64,000 nucleotides of DNA from Hymenopus coronatus (taxonomy: Eukaryota; Arthropoda; Insecta; Mantodea; Hymenopodidae): contig CM060880.1 in assembly GCA_030762935.1 (NCBI GenBank), positions 17,663,001 through 17,727,000 on the forward strand, read 5' to 3'. Position 1 is the stretch's first letter. Each line of letters begins with the position of its first letter. A program made the translations under genes and the position numbers. The notes below the pieces were generated by a model, which worked only from the letters and a program-made list of their open reading frames with translations, was not told where the DNA came from and ran no database searches. Shown piece by piece: positions 12,101 through 22,500 of the stretch.

Positions 12101-15100
12101 GCATCAAGTAGATCTAATATGCACTCAACTTTTTAGATAAGTTCAGTTCTGTATACCTAATAGACTAATAAGAAATAAGTTCCTTAAAAGTGGAATCATA
12201 TCATCCCTTTTATATATTTACAAATGAGTGCTCACAAAGTACCATTTGAAATTGTATGCTTTATATTTACAAACGGAAATCTGCATATTACAGAGCAAAC
12301 TTTCCTGTTTTTGTAACTTACAAAAAGTTCTCTCTGTCATTCTTCATGAAATAGATGTCCCGACAAACCTATATTCACCACTGAATGAGGCGCATCGGAA
12401 GCAAGGGCAAAGCTGAACAGTAAAGGGGAGGGATGGCAGTTGGTGTGAGGCTAGAACACTCAGTGGAGTGGCTCTTTTGAGCTGATTTTGCCCTTGTTTG
12501 CCCTAAGGGGTTGTCATGCATAAGTGGCATACCCACTTCTGTCTTTGCATAAGAAGGGTGTTGTGTGTATAAAATAGGTACACGACCTAATGTAGAAGCC
12601 CATGGATGTATTCTCTAGGTTGCAAGGCATACCCGAGTGTTCAGGCCACTGCTCCTTGGCGAAGTTCCTTAGAGCATTTATTTCTGTCATATTCCCAAAG
12701 GTTTATACATGTGGTACATATACTCCCATTGCTGAATCCTTGCACTTCGTTGGTATATCGACACAAAACAGATGAAAAGCTTTACCTGTTTGACTTTCTG
12801 AACCAATCACAAAGCAGCATTCTGGTCTGTCAGACAACAGAAATGGATCCAGATGCCGCACTGTTGCAATATCTGGCTATTTCTAATTGCGTGCTCAGTT
12901 TGTGAACTCCTAACACATGCGCTGAGCTGTTCTATACAAGCTACGTATTATTTGTTGTTATTTATATTTATTGTTTATACTGTTGTTGGTGTTTGTATGT
13001 GAAAGAACATAAGATAGAGGTGGATAGACTTTTACGGAAGGTGTGACGAGGGTGGATATGGCTTCATGGAAGAGGAAAGTGAATCATTGGCACAAAATAA
13101 TGTGAAAAGCACAGGAATTAGTTGGAATCATCAGTGAATGTGAACCACTAATGATATATTTTGGTGATGATGGCTTTGATCACAATGCTGATATTTCCAA
13201 GAATGATGACGATGGAGACTTGAATGGAATTGATCCATTAAAATTCTAAACTGGTGAAAATCATTTTATTATACCTTTCTCTAATTGTAACAAGCTATTT
13301 TGCATTTTTGTTCAATATTGTCGTAAATATGTATGTGTGCTACATGCGTTATAGTATCATTGTTATTTTCAATTAACATCAATAATAACGAATTAGTTTC
13401 ATTTACTATATGCACTGTTTATACTCGACTTTACACACGATAGAGAAATTTGTAATCAGCTATTGTTGTCTACTAGTTACTCTGGCAATGCCGCAAAGGC
13501 AGCATAGTCAACCTCAAGCGAAACCACCCGAACTGCCAAGTGCAAGGATTCAGCATGATTACTTTAATATGGTATACATGGTGAATTGCACATCATGAAT
13601 ATGTTTGTGCTTATTAGGGCAGTTGAAAGTCTAGCTATTAATGGCTATCATTTTCCAGTTTTCTAATAGCACTCCATAAACAAATTACAAACCAGTGCAG
13701 CAGTCCAATATAATGCTTGTATTCTGCTTCTATTATCCTACCAACCTTAGAAGAAAACTTAATGTAAAACATTTTGAAATACTGGTCATTTTTTATTCAA
13801 ATAAAAAAATACATACCTCATTTTTAAAGGGCATACACACCACACGTCTCTGAGCTGTCATGTCACCAGTTAAGGGTTATCAACATGAAAGTGGTCCAAG
13901 GTAATCACAGTTTTCCAGTTTTGTGCTTTTCCACACGTATGGAGTTGACATTTAAGAAAATACCAGAAAATTTGGACATTAAATTAATAATGTTGTCTTT
14001 AATGGCTGAATTCGAATACTTCTCACAAAATTTTACAAACATGTTGAATACAATAGTTTTTTCACACTTTTTCCCTTGGATTGTTTCACGTGATTGCTCA
14101 ATAATTATTAACCTTAACCACCACTAACCACACTGTAATCAATTATTTAAAAACAAATGAGTGCCACTAAATGTAACAAGGCTGACGAATTCTATTTTAC
14201 TAATAGAAAATACTGCATATGCATATCTCCCTTCATTAAGTTTTCATTAATTATATGCTTTTAAATGCAGTGTGAACAAAAAGTCAATATTCTAACAGTT
14301 TTTAGCAAAACAAACTCTTAAATACCAGAAAACAAAATTAATATCGGTACTCCGACATGGAGCTGCATTGTTGTAAAGCATAACCAATGAACTCAGCTTA
14401 GCATGTGGTTATGCTTACCTCAGATTTGCCTCTAAGCCTGACAGGATTATAATGGTAATAAACGAGCCTGAAGAGAGACAATCAATTGCTTTGCAAAATA
14501 TATTTCAAAAGTTATATTATGGGAGGCCCATATAAGCAGTATCATCTGTAGATCTCTGACATCTGAACATGCACAGCACTTTCTTCAAACCAACTGCTGC
14601 TGATGATGATGATGATAACAATGGCCAGAGGAAGTATTGCATTTGACCAAAAATATTAGATATTGAGATTTCAATACAAATACATTTATCTCCCCTGAAT
14701 AAACAATACCACTATTTTTATTTTTAGACAAAGATGTATGTGTGAAGAGTATTAATTAACTGTTATATTCACATGGCTTTCGCTATAGTTTATACAAAAT
14801 ATTTTTACCCAAGTTTATTACTTCCTCTACTTAGTACATAATGTATAGAGAAGGTATTGCATTTCATCCAAAAATTTGATACGGTCTTCACTGGAAATAC
14901 ATGTTTTAGATTCCATTGTATCCCACAAAATAATTTTTAAAAAAAGGTCCTTATGTGTGTTTATGCGTTCGTGAACAAAATACCTCAAACAAAAAGTCAG
15001 TTAATTGAATTGATATTCAAGTTCAGCATCTTCCAAGGATGCGACACAAAGATTTTCAAGAAAATATCCCTTCCAAACCATCCTTCACATGCAACATTTT

Positions 15101-18100
15101 TGAAAAATCTTGATTTTTCTTAAAAATATCTAACATTTTTCATTAAATTATCATATGTTTAAGATATTTTTATGACATGAAATGTATATCTTTAATTTTT
15201 TGGGAATAACCTCCGAAGTCCTATTCATTCTGAATAACTTTTGCATAACTAAAACTATATGAGATAGACAAAAGGTTATTAATACAAAAAGGTAAAACAG
15301 ATCTTCTGTAATTATTTTTTTTGTACAATTAATGATTTCAGAGATATTCCTATTATTGGTTTCAATGGATGAGGGTTGCCCATTTGAGAAAAGTTTCTCT
15401 CTTTTGTTTCATTCCTGGACATGGAAAGAGAACCAAATTTCAAATCCAAATACCTAGTAACATTTTTTTAAAAGATTTGATTATCACTTTAGCCTAGTAT
15501 ATTGTCTTATTTTCCTTCTACTTATAAGATACTAAGTAATAAGGTCATTTCTGGTAATATTTATCTTGATTAACATTATGTAGATAAAATAATAATCTTT
15601 TGTAAGAACAGTTTGTTTGCTGAACAGAATAGAATGAGTCAGATTTTTTTTCTATCTGCTTCATCTTGATCAAAATAAACATTTGCAGATATAGTTTCAT
15701 TACACATTTTATTCTATATACAAGAGGGATAAAGGAAACTACGTTTCGATTCTGGGCATCTTAAAACATGTATTTCCCGTGAAATTTCAGTATTGAGTTT
15801 TTGGGTACAATGCAGTTCTTTCTCTATTTAACTATAGATAAGGAATAGGGGAAAAAAAAAAGTTTAGAAAAAGGTTGGTGTGTGCAAGTGTAAACTGCAT
15901 AACTCAGAAATAAAGAGTTGATTAAATACCAAATTTAGCATTTAAATTCACTATTTTCTAAGCAAGCAAGGGAAAGTTTTCATTAGAATCCCTCCCACAT
16001 TAAACTAACTTTTGCATGCAATATTTTTTGGAAATGTTGAATTACTCAATAATTGTTCTAAAAGTTTTAATTAAATTAAACTGTATATTTAAAATATTTC
16101 TATAGCAATGAAATTTTATTCCTGGAAATAACCTTTGCAAACTGGTAAACCAAAATAGACAAAAACTTATGCACAAACAATGTAGAAAATCTCATAAACA
16201 TACAATTATCTTTTGTTTTGTTTTTAAGGAATCAACCATTTTCAAGATATTCCTTGTTCCTTATTTGAGTATTATCTATAAAAACCTCTAAAAACTACTG
16301 CATTTCCTACAACAAAATGTGAACTGAAGGTTTATCTGGATTACCAAGAAATAGCTATAGCTTGCCTCAAACTTAAATGAAAGTATGAAGGCAATCGGAG
16401 TATCTATGTCTAAGATACATCTAATGTTGCCAAGTAAATCCCGGAGTTCACATATATGCATTGTGTTTTGTTTAATAATTCAGCTAGTTTGCAGAAAATT
16501 AGATAATCGTAAGTATTCACTCTAATGGCTCAGGGATTCAAAGAAAGAAACTTTCTTTGGTTGACAACACTTTGGAAAGACAGATGAGAAGCTCCTCTTC
16601 TTCACCCCTTCCCTCATTTTCCTGTAAAACTAGCACCCAAAATTGTGCATGCATAGTACTATAGAATAAGTTTTTCTAAGATAGTTTGTAGAAAAGTGAA
16701 TTGAGAAAGTCATGTATATGTAACTCTTTAGTTGTTTTATTTTAAGAGTAAACACTATCCTTTTATGGATAGACCCTGGAGATGGATATTTTCTTCTGAT
16801 ACATTTCTAATTAATTGGATGCATCCAAATATTTTATTTTTGCATCCATATGCTATGATTACAGACATCCTTATCTGTAAGAACATGTTTCACACTAAAA
16901 CTTTTGCTATGTTAGTCTGCACCTGGCCTTAATAACAAGCTAAATTACAGCCTTTCGGTATATTATCTGGTATTCTATATGTATTAAAATATTTATTTGA
17001 ATGCATGTTTCCAATAAATATGTTTTCCCTACCTGAAATGCACATAAATTCATGACCACCAGCCATCAATTATTTTACTGAAGCCCACCCCATCCTTAAC
17101 AATGGACTTTTAGTAGCACTGCAGAGGGGTGTGAACCTATTGCATAAACCTTGTCCAATGTAGAATGTTAATTTCAGATCAATTTGAAGGTAAAATTTTT
17201 CATGATCTATGAATGGAAAATTCTTAGGTAAACATTTATTAAAACATTCTGCCAACATTACCCTGTCAATACATATCAGATTTTGCTGTTATCAGAATCT
17301 GTTTATAAATTTTCTTGCTGTGGTGACACATCCAAAACAACCTTCTTATACCTCAACATTTTTGTAGAGTTGTATCCATGGAAGTGGCATGTAATTTCCA
17401 AAAAACATTATCTTTATTGCACTATTGATTAAATACTTGCATTTCTGAATCTTGCTATATCTCCAACCAATCATTTCCTCACCAAATATCTTGATAATAA
17501 AAACCAATTTGTTTTCTCCTTTAATTTTTTTTGTTGGTTTGTTTGCTTTTCTTCACTTAAGAATCACTGAAATTTGTAGCTGCTCACTGCAAGGAGCGAA
17601 AGTACTAACCCATTTTTATGATGAGTGATGATAACTTTAAAAAGATTGGATCAGTAAGAACTAATTCTATGGTGACGCACCCTGAGAGTCTATTCGCAGA
17701 TCGTAGAGGGGGGTGCGATATTTAGAAGCTGTGGAGAGAGCACAGCCACCGAGCCGCACATGGTGCGAAGGCCCCAAGATAAACACTCGCCTCCTGCAGA
17801 CAAGCATTTTGATGAGAAAATGGATATTTTGCATTTCACATTCAGCTTAATCAACTTTCATTGGATACTTACACAACTACAGGACTAATTTGTCGATATG
17901 CAAATCCACTGCAGGCACCACAATATTGGTAACCTGCATGCCTGCAAACACACAGAGCAAAATATGTAATAACACAAAAAATGTGGTATCATAATTACTT
18001 CAATGAAATATGCCTAGATACTTTCCACTTTTATTTCATATCCGTGTCTAAATTGACGATGTTAAAAATGCCGATAAGAAGTAGGTGCCAACCTAAATAA

Positions 18101-18860
18101 AGGCAAAATTCTGCAAAGGGATCACAGGCCCCACAGCTGTTTCAGCTGTGACTGCTCCACTACTTATAAAATGTATTTTTGGCAACACTTTGTGGCTAAG
18201 GGCCCTCAACCAAGGGCTGCACTTTGCGGCTTAGGACCCTAATTGAGTCATTCGCCTGGCATAAATTATTTTGCAAGATTGGCAGGTATAGAAGTAGCAA
18301 CAGCTCCCCTCTCAGTTCAGCACAAATATGAGACAATATGGACATTTAAAATACAACTGATTTTAAGGTAACATTTTAAATAAGTAAATTTCTTACGGTG
18401 CTATGATTGCCCGAGCAGGTCCATGAGTTAAATCAGCACTACTGAGCCAAGTTTCTAATTGTTTTCCTAACTCCTTAGCTGAAAACATGACACAAGTTTA
18501 TATTATATAAATAATGCTCTAGGAAAACGAAAATTTAAATATATAAAATATTTAATTAAGCAACAGTACAATACTTTCGTCAAATAATACATGATTATTC
18601 TAGGAAGGCAATTATTTACCAATATGTAAACACATGCTTAAATGTAGTGAAACATGAAGATAGCATAAAAGTGATTCATAGTGTTCATAAGTGTAAAAGG
18701 TGTCTTTAAAAACCTATATGAAAATTTGGGGGGTCACTGACCCCTTTACGGGATTTCGGTACACAAACAATGCATAGCAAACAGTGCCAGCAATCAGCTG
18801 GTTGGCCCAACCTGAATCCGAGTACCAACTACCCGCATGCGAAGCACGTCTGACAGCCAT
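83..18860 (-). CDS. MEMO1: MEMO1 homologue (mediator of ErbB2-driven cell motility), 3'-incomplete, seven exons
   Basis: Coding exons in transcript order: 18812-18860, 18397-18478, 17873-17941, 17681-17793, 4676-4787, 267-486 and 83-187. All junctions are GT-AG and the phases join without a break, giving 250 codons; the human protein is 297 residues, so about 45 C-terminal residues lie left of the window. MEMO proteins belong to the MEMO/AMMECR1-linked dioxygenase-like fold; human MEMO1 binds phosphotyrosine peptides and metal and acts in cell migration and redox signalling. The residues equivalent to human H49, H81 and C244 are retained here as H45 (in PHAGY), H77 (in GPSHHV) and C240 (in TICGRHP), a constant offset of 4. 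The start was chosen because [13 protein letters not shown] aligns with the family N-terminus, although the frame is open upstream to 18902. Intron 4 is about 12.9 kb and full of transposons, whereas introns 3 and 6 are only 79 bp. No frameshift or missing key residue was seen. Confidence 0.95.
267..486 (-). CDS. MEMO1: MEMO1 coding exon 6
   Basis: 220 bp, bounded by TTTCAG|C and ACA|GTAAGT. Encodes [34 protein letters not shown] and [12 protein letters not shown], all strongly conserved from insects to human. Confidence 0.96.
488..573. other. Start of MEMO1 intron 5 before the first PLE fragment
   Basis: Nothing recognised. The remaining unassigned parts of this intron (1007-1314, 2663-3217 and 3613-3882) are AT-rich and show only an A run at 3125-3142. 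Confidence 0.5.
574..1006. mobile_element. PLE 3'-end fragment arranged as an inverted pair
   Basis: The left part (about 574-860) read on the minus strand and the right part (about 880-1006) read on the plus strand both encode a Penelope-like C-terminus (RVFNF, then SKFIEP). GTGGAACGTTGAAATTGAAA at the left mirrors TTTTCAATTTTGACGTTCCA at the right, and the outer ends also mirror (TATTTATTTGA/TCAAATAAATGA). No reverse transcriptase remains. It lies in MEMO1 intron 5. Confidence 0.7.
1315..2153 (+). repeat. ~840 bp interspersed repeat, full copy
   Basis: Reference-like copy of the dominant repeat family. It begins TCTGATGTG next to an A-rich run and ends in a palindrome (CTATACACTATGTACATAG) followed by AGAGAAAGTAAAA. 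Internal landmarks in order: GCTTACTCTTCTATCTACTT, a CAACTCCAC block, a TACCAAGTTTGGTA near-palindrome and a CA-rich microsatellite seed. Non-coding. Confidence 0.85.
2356..2648 (+). mobile_element. tRNA-derived SINE (family A) with 14 bp target-site duplication
   Basis: Pol III A box (TAGTGTAATGG) and B box (GGTTCAAACCC) start the element, followed by a family-specific body. TGTACCAATTGTTT occurs at 2342-2355 and again at 2649-2662. Other family members lie at 6370-6650, 21018-21260, 29240-29490, 45942-46010 and 48073-48372. Confidence 0.85.
3218..3612. repeat. ~840 bp repeat, two short opposed fragments
   Basis: 3218-3460 matches the minus orientation (GTAGAAAGGGTATTGTA onward), then at about 3465 the sequence switches to the plus-orientation 3' part (CACACACAGACC ... 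GTAGAGAATGTAAAA). A fold-back pair of truncated copies. Confidence 0.65.
3883..4540. mobile_element. piggyBac-type non-autonomous element (MITE) with TTAA ends
   Basis: Left end TTAACACATTGAAGTCCAGG, right end (reverse complement) TTAACACATTTAAGCCCAGG: 18 of 20 match, both beginning with TTAA, the piggyBac target. 658 bp with no transposase. Subterminal repeats of the AGC[TC][TC]GGGC type occur near the left end. Confidence 0.75.
4676..4787 (-). CDS. MEMO1: MEMO1 coding exon 5
   Basis: 112 bp, bounded by GACAG|TG and GAAGA|GTAAGT. Encodes the [20 protein letters not shown] block that is nearly invariant in the family. It is isolated between two large repeat-filled introns of 12.9 kb and 4.2 kb. 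Confidence 0.95.
5430..6135 (-). pseudogene. Non-LTR retrotransposon C-terminal remnant
   Basis: A 104-codon minus-strand frame (5821-6135) ends [13 protein letters not shown], the H-x4-C half of the zinc-knuckle-like C-terminus common in LINE ORF2 proteins. Downstream the minus strand has a second similar fragment, [12 protein letters not shown], in broken frames. 5'-truncated. Clade not assignable. Confidence 0.4.
6370..6650 (-). mobile_element. tRNA-derived SINE (family A), degenerate minus copy
   Basis: Reverse complement shows an A box-like TGATGTAGTGG, a B box-like GGTTCAATCC and the AAAAATCC...TAGC..CTTCCTTTGGAAGG body of family A. Confidence 0.65.
6850..8705 (+). pseudogene. mariner transposase pseudogene split by an ~840 bp repeat
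   Basis: The N-terminal part (about 6860-7060) gives [13 protein letters not shown] and [18 protein letters not shown], like mariner MEKxEFRxVIK...GRPxxV. The homology resumes after the repeat at about 7920 with [22 protein letters not shown] and NHNPEAF. The end is a 84-codon frame (8451-8705) with [20 protein letters not shown], the D34D-D region. There are many frameshifts and stops, so it is inactive. It lies in MEMO1 intron 4. Confidence 0.82.
7069..7906 (+). repeat. ~840 bp repeat, full copy nested in mariner
   Basis: TTTGATGTGATCCATTCAAC at the start and ATGTATAGAGAAAGTAAA at the end. Flanking mariner sequence reads through either side. A possible short duplication CACCA flanks it (7056-7060 and 7908-7912), not certain. 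Confidence 0.85.
8706..9664. other. MEMO1 intron 4, unassigned stretch
   Basis: AT-rich sequence without recognised genes, tRNA-like heads or repeat-family matches, between the mariner relic and PLE-1. Confidence 0.5.
9787..11208 (-). CDS. PLE-1 reverse transcriptase/GIY-YIG endonuclease, 5'-truncated ORF
   Basis: 473 open codons. RT motifs: [11 protein letters not shown] (D47), [21 protein letters not shown] at 141-146 (catalytic pair present), LPFLDLKI. The C-terminal endonuclease has a C-x2-C (350, 353) near GIY at 344 and YIG at 357, then [15 protein letters not shown]. The fingers part of RT upstream of motif A is missing. About 14 N-terminal codons come from the antisense of the opposing arm, so the apparent start is an artefact of the inversion. 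Confidence 0.88.
   Translation of the reverse strand: MLMGNGIVTLLFYIAVGVTASIKNSLDLIEKIKDIKLEKTDMLVSFDVTALFPSIPTESIQSHIKNWLLAIGKTTEEVREYIILTNLCINQNFFTFNGKYYKQTSGLAMGSPLSPILADLFMSTMETRIKKAFPWMFKIWYRYVDDIFAIVPERHLEDALKLLNMQEKSINFTMEKECDGQLPFLDLKIIKTNNHLTFGIYRKPTHTNSYIKQKSYNPIPHQHALLNSLTHRLVNVPMGKTEYQCELDKILDIATENGFRAELVYKKVNKAKNRKRIKEVSTLTQNQKENKIYKKFTYHPTTFYKFQRIFKRHNIILAPKNNYSIKNILNSKLKDDIPQENKPGIYQFSCNDCEKIYIGQTKRNIKTRAKEHHRNIKLKQEEKSAVAWHFWKEKHTINRSPKILKNITRKTELKVWENIYIWKNKNRVFNFEIPPGDLLIQKFIKPPPGTETTTTASNTGSRPKELTMEAHGF
11236..11961 (+). pseudogene. PLE-1 second arm: C-terminal PLE fragment, opposite orientation
   Basis: 241 open codons identical to the C-terminal 240 residues of the minus-strand ORF ([11 protein letters not shown] to MEAHGF), including the whole GIY-YIG domain, but no RT. 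It is a truncated inverted copy, not a separate gene. Confidence 0.88.
12043..14821. other. MEMO1 intron 4, unassigned 2.8 kb
   Basis: No recognised family. 12340-12900 is less AT-rich than its surroundings. Around 13130-13250 there is a short acidic open stretch ([21 protein letters not shown], broken upstream) that could be an old transposase N-terminus, but this is not supportable. The rest shows nothing. Confidence 0.4.
14822..16350. repeat. ~840 bp repeat cluster: minus copy, plus fragment, minus fragment
   Basis: 14822-15643 is a minus copy (GTATAGAGAAGGTATTGC ... GAATGAGTCAGA). 15653-15852 is a plus copy lacking its middle. 15862-16350 is a second minus copy lacking both ends. The three abut almost directly. 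Confidence 0.75.
16351..17680. other. MEMO1 intron 4, segment nearest exon 4
   Basis: Apart from a ~55 bp MITE-like fragment at 17055 nothing was recognised. Confidence 0.4.
17055..17110 (-). repeat. Short fragment related to the TTAA MITE at 25755
   Basis: ATTATTTTACTG followed by CCCCATCCTT resembles the reverse complement of 25960-26000. Too short to define ends. Confidence 0.4.
17681..17793 (-). CDS. MEMO1: MEMO1 coding exon 4
   Basis: 113 bp, bounded by CTGCAG|G and CAGG|GTGCGT. Encodes [20 protein letters not shown] and then [11 protein letters not shown], very close to the human segment. Carries H77, the equivalent of human H81. It is GC-rich compared with its surroundings. Confidence 0.96.
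17873..17941 (-). CDS. MEMO1: MEMO1 coding exon 3
   Basis: 69 bp, bounded by TTTGCAG|G and TTGT|GTAAGT. Encodes [17 protein letters not shown], including H45, the equivalent of human H49. Confidence 0.94.
18397..18478 (-). CDS. MEMO1: MEMO1 coding exon 2
   Basis: 82 bp, bounded by TTTTCAG|CT and CC|GTAAG. Encodes [12 protein letters not shown] and ends in ARAIIAP, the lead-in to the conserved PHAGY motif, which is split by the intron. Confidence 0.93.
18812..18860 (-). CDS. MEMO1: MEMO1 coding exon 1
   Basis: Encodes residues 1-16 plus one base, including the family hallmark ASHAGSWY. The donor is TCAG|GTTGGG. The open frame continues upstream for 14 codons to a methionine at 18902, but family alignment favours the methionine at 18858-18860. 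Confidence 0.93.
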
Positions 18861-19348
18861 TGTCCAAATTTCTCGTTCTTCTCCGTTTTGAGGAAAGTCC
18901 ACTGGTCCGTTTCTTTCCTCAATTAGTGGTGAAGTGCAATTTTTGAGTTATAGATAAAACAATGACTCACTTCTCACATTTGTTTCTCTGTGCTTTAAAA
19001 TATGCCACATACAGCAGCACTGTCTACCTCTTGGAAACACACTGTGCACAGTAGCACAAACTTAAAAATAATTTAACTGAGAATCGTTATAATGAATTTG
19101 CACCCTATCTGGTAATATATTAACAGTTACTATAGAGAAATGTTGTGTTTTGCTACATGATCCGTACACTTTAATAATCAATTATATTTCACAAAGTAAT
19201 TAATTAAACTCATTTCTTAAATGTTGCTTGCCATGTAATTAGGCGCCAAATATAATACATATAATGGCTAACTTAATGAGTGCATAGAAATGAGTTAAAA
19301 TATTTTATATGGTTTGTTTAGAGCCTGATAGTAAATAAATATCTAATA
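18861..19348. promoter_or_regulatory. Divergent intergenic region between MEMO1 and EXO1 start codons (candidate bidirectional promoter)
   Basis: 488 bp separate the two start codons, which point away from each other. No transposon or SINE was recognised here, unlike nearly every other non-coding stretch of this length in the window. No convincing TATA box or initiator was assigned, and the 5'UTR boundaries are unknown. A shared promoter is inferred only from the head-to-head spacing. Confidence 0.45.
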
Positions 19349-19509
19349 ATGGGAATTCAGGGCTTAATTCCCTTTTTAGAAAAGTCTTCTCGCAAAGTTA
19401 ATGTAGCAGAATATAAAGGATGTTGTGTAGCAATTGATGCTTATTGCTGGTTACATAAAGGAACCTATTCATGTGTGGAAAAACTAGCAAGAGGAGAAAA
19501 ATGTGATGC
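19349..19509 (+). CDS. EXO1: EXO1 coding exon 1
   Basis: Residues 1-53 plus two bases, with MGIQGL at the N-terminus (the initiator glycine is part of the XPG active site) and D30 in [12 protein letters not shown]. The donor was set at GC|GTATGT, because reading on into VQQEYSV loses homology and exon 2 restores the [14 protein letters not shown] continuity. Confidence 0.94.
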
Positions 19510-22500
19510 GTATGTACAGCAAGAATATTCCGTATTGTTTATTATTTAATAAAGAGTGCTTCTAATTATAGGTTATGTGCCCAATGTTACAGGTATGTGT
19601 ATTACTGCATGAAGTTTGTAAATATGCTGTTGTCACATAACATCAAGCCAATATTAGTGTTTGACGGAAGGCATTTGCCAGCAAAGGCAGGCACAGAGAA
19701 GAAGAGGCGCGAGTAAGTTCATTTAAACACCCTAAATATTATGTTTATTTACTTGAATTTGAACTGTAGAATCTTAGCTCTGTTTGATGCTCATTGCTTA
19801 CAGGTCTCGTGAGTTTAGCAGAAAGAAGGCAGCAGAGTTGCTTCGAGCTGGTAGAGTAGATGAAGCTCGCAATCATTTGCGGCGTTGTATCGATGTTACA
19901 CATGAGATGGCTCTTGCACTGATGCGGGAGTGCAGGAGTAAAAATGTTGACTGCATCGTAGCCCCATATGAGGCAGATGCACAGCTTGCATATCTCAACA
20001 TTAAAAATATTGCTCAGATTGTTATCACAGAAGATTCAGACTTAGTGCTCTTTGGCTGCTCAAAGGTACAGTGCACAGTTTATCAATTTTTACTGTGACA
20101 GCTGTTTAGTTAATGGAACCCACAATAGACATTTTTAAAAATAAATTTCCAGTTTCATGGGGCATAACAGTGCTGTATGTGTTCCTAATGTGCAACAAAA
20201 GGTGTTCACAACCACTAATTGAAAATTTTATGCTGTTAACTGTTCATTCAGTAGTCTTATAAACTGGTATACTTGAAAATATTAAAACACAGCTTGGTTG
20301 TTGACAGAGTTGCATTTTACTGCAGTTGCGTGGATTTTGCTTTTTTTTTCTGTATAAAAAATCTAAAATTTTATTGAAACATTTCATAATTTTACAACAT
20401 AAAACAACTACCAATACTTGTATTAATGGTTGAAGGTTTCTATAATAAGAAATTAAGAAAAAAAAAATGATTAACACATTTAAAACTGTAACAACATTAT
20501 TGTATCAAGTATACTACACCAGGCTATAAGGGGTTAATAACATGATGCAAATTTTTACCTACCAAGTTATATCAAGTACCAAAATTGTATCGCTATACCA
20601 CTATAATGTATATTTTATTTTCATAGATCTTATTTAAAATGGATGTGGCAGGAAATGGTTTGCTTGTTGAGAAGGAAAGATTATGTTTAGCTATGAATGT
20701 GCGACCAGAACAGTTCACATTTGACAAGTTCCGCTACATGTGCATCTTATCGGGTTGCGACTATCTTCCTTCTCTTCCTGGGATTGGTCTTGGCAAGGCT
20801 TGCAAGTTCATATCACGCATTCTTGATGATGATATATATAAGGTAAGCATTCATTCATTAATATTACTAGTTCATTTATTTTTAAACTTTCACATGTATG
20901 GATTTGAATGTAATGAGGTTCACAGATCCCAGCTAACAGTGCTACCAACATCATTGACTTATATTCAAGATACTCCATTAGCAAACATCCTAATTCCATG
21001 ATGTCATCCTCCATAATCTAGGGGTTACTCGCTAGCCTCTGGATCCCAAGGTTCCAGGTTGAAACCTGGCAGAAGGCAGTGGATTTTTTCAGGTGTAAAA
21101 ATCCTTAGAATGTTCTCCTTCGGAAGGAAAATAAAACTGGTGATCCCACATAGATTTATGATATGTAAAAGAACCTCAAGTATGATAAAGAGGTCTCTGA
21201 GCAAAATTAAGTGATCTTTCATGGGCTGAGAACTGCAGCAGTTAAAGAGTATTCATAAATAAATCTCAATTTAATTTTTTACTTTCTCTAGCCTGCATGT
21301 ACAATGTACATAGTGGTTAGGGAAGGTATTTTATTCCACCCAAAAATTTGATACCAAGATTTCACCAGAAATATATGTATGAGATCCCCAAGGTGCAGTT
21401 ATATATAGGTTGAATAATGGATTACAATAACTTTTATATATAATATGGATTGTTATTGAAAATATAATTTGAAGGTGAATTTAATTGTAATTTTATGAAG
21501 ATTGATAAAATGATTATAACTCTATAATGTGCACACATCGCCCATGAGTCCAAAAAAAGCATTTTTAGAAAAAGGTCTCTGTGTATGTGTGGACAGCATA
21601 GCTCAAATCTGGAAAGTAATTTAACTACCAAACTTAGTATTTAAGTTCAGTATCTTCCAAGAATGACACAAAGATTTACAAGAAAATCCCCTCACCCTCA
21701 ACTACCCTTTACATAGAACATTTTTCGAAAATTTTGATCTTCTCAAAACTGGCTCTAATGATTTTGATTAAAATATTGTACATTAAAGATATTCACATCA
21801 TAAATAAAATGTGTATTTTGCATTTCCTGGGAATAGTCTCTGAAGACCTCTTTATTCTGATTGAGTTTTGCAGAAGTTTGCATAGTGATTAGACCATAAG
21901 AGGTAGACAAAGACTCACTATACAAAGAATATAAATCTTGTTAAAACACATAATTTATGTCAAATACAGTTGACCATTTTCAAGATATTTATTGTTATAC
22001 ATTTCAATTTTAAGCTAATTAACTCAAAATACAACCATACACAACAATCCGAACCTCAATTGCTTAACATAGTGACCAGCTTTTAAAAGATTTGACTATC
22101 GCTTTAGCCTAGTGTATTCTCTTATTTCCCTTTTACTTACAAAAAAGCAAGTAATAAGATCAATTCTTTTTATGTTTATCTAGATAAGCATGTCATAGAT
22201 AAAAGAATAATCTTTTGTAAGAAAAATTTGTGGAACAGCTAGAGAAAGTTATGTGAATGAAACACATCAGTTTTTTAGTTTCTAATACATGGTGCCATCA
22301 TTACAGTTGTTCCAAGTAAATATGATTTAATAGCTAAACTATTAGGTGCGTATACTATAGGTGGAAGATTAATATTTTCTTCTATACTACCAATTTTAAA
22401 TAAATGATCAATCTTCACTGTCACTTCATTTTGTATGTAGCAGTCTGTTCCTCCTTCCTCTTCACTTGCTGGAGTACCAAACACTTGACTCCACTAATCC

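Noticed and set aside
13020..13250. Acidic frame resembling an N-terminal piggyBac transposase segment
   Set aside because: Too short, interrupted, and without downstream catalytic motifs or nearby TTAA ends.
18861..18902. Upstream in-frame start for MEMO1 at 18902
   Set aside because: It would add 14 residues absent from the family; alignment supports the start at 18858-18860.
22275..22484. 69-codon minus-strand frame with protein-like composition
   Set aside because: No family recognised and no splice or homology support.
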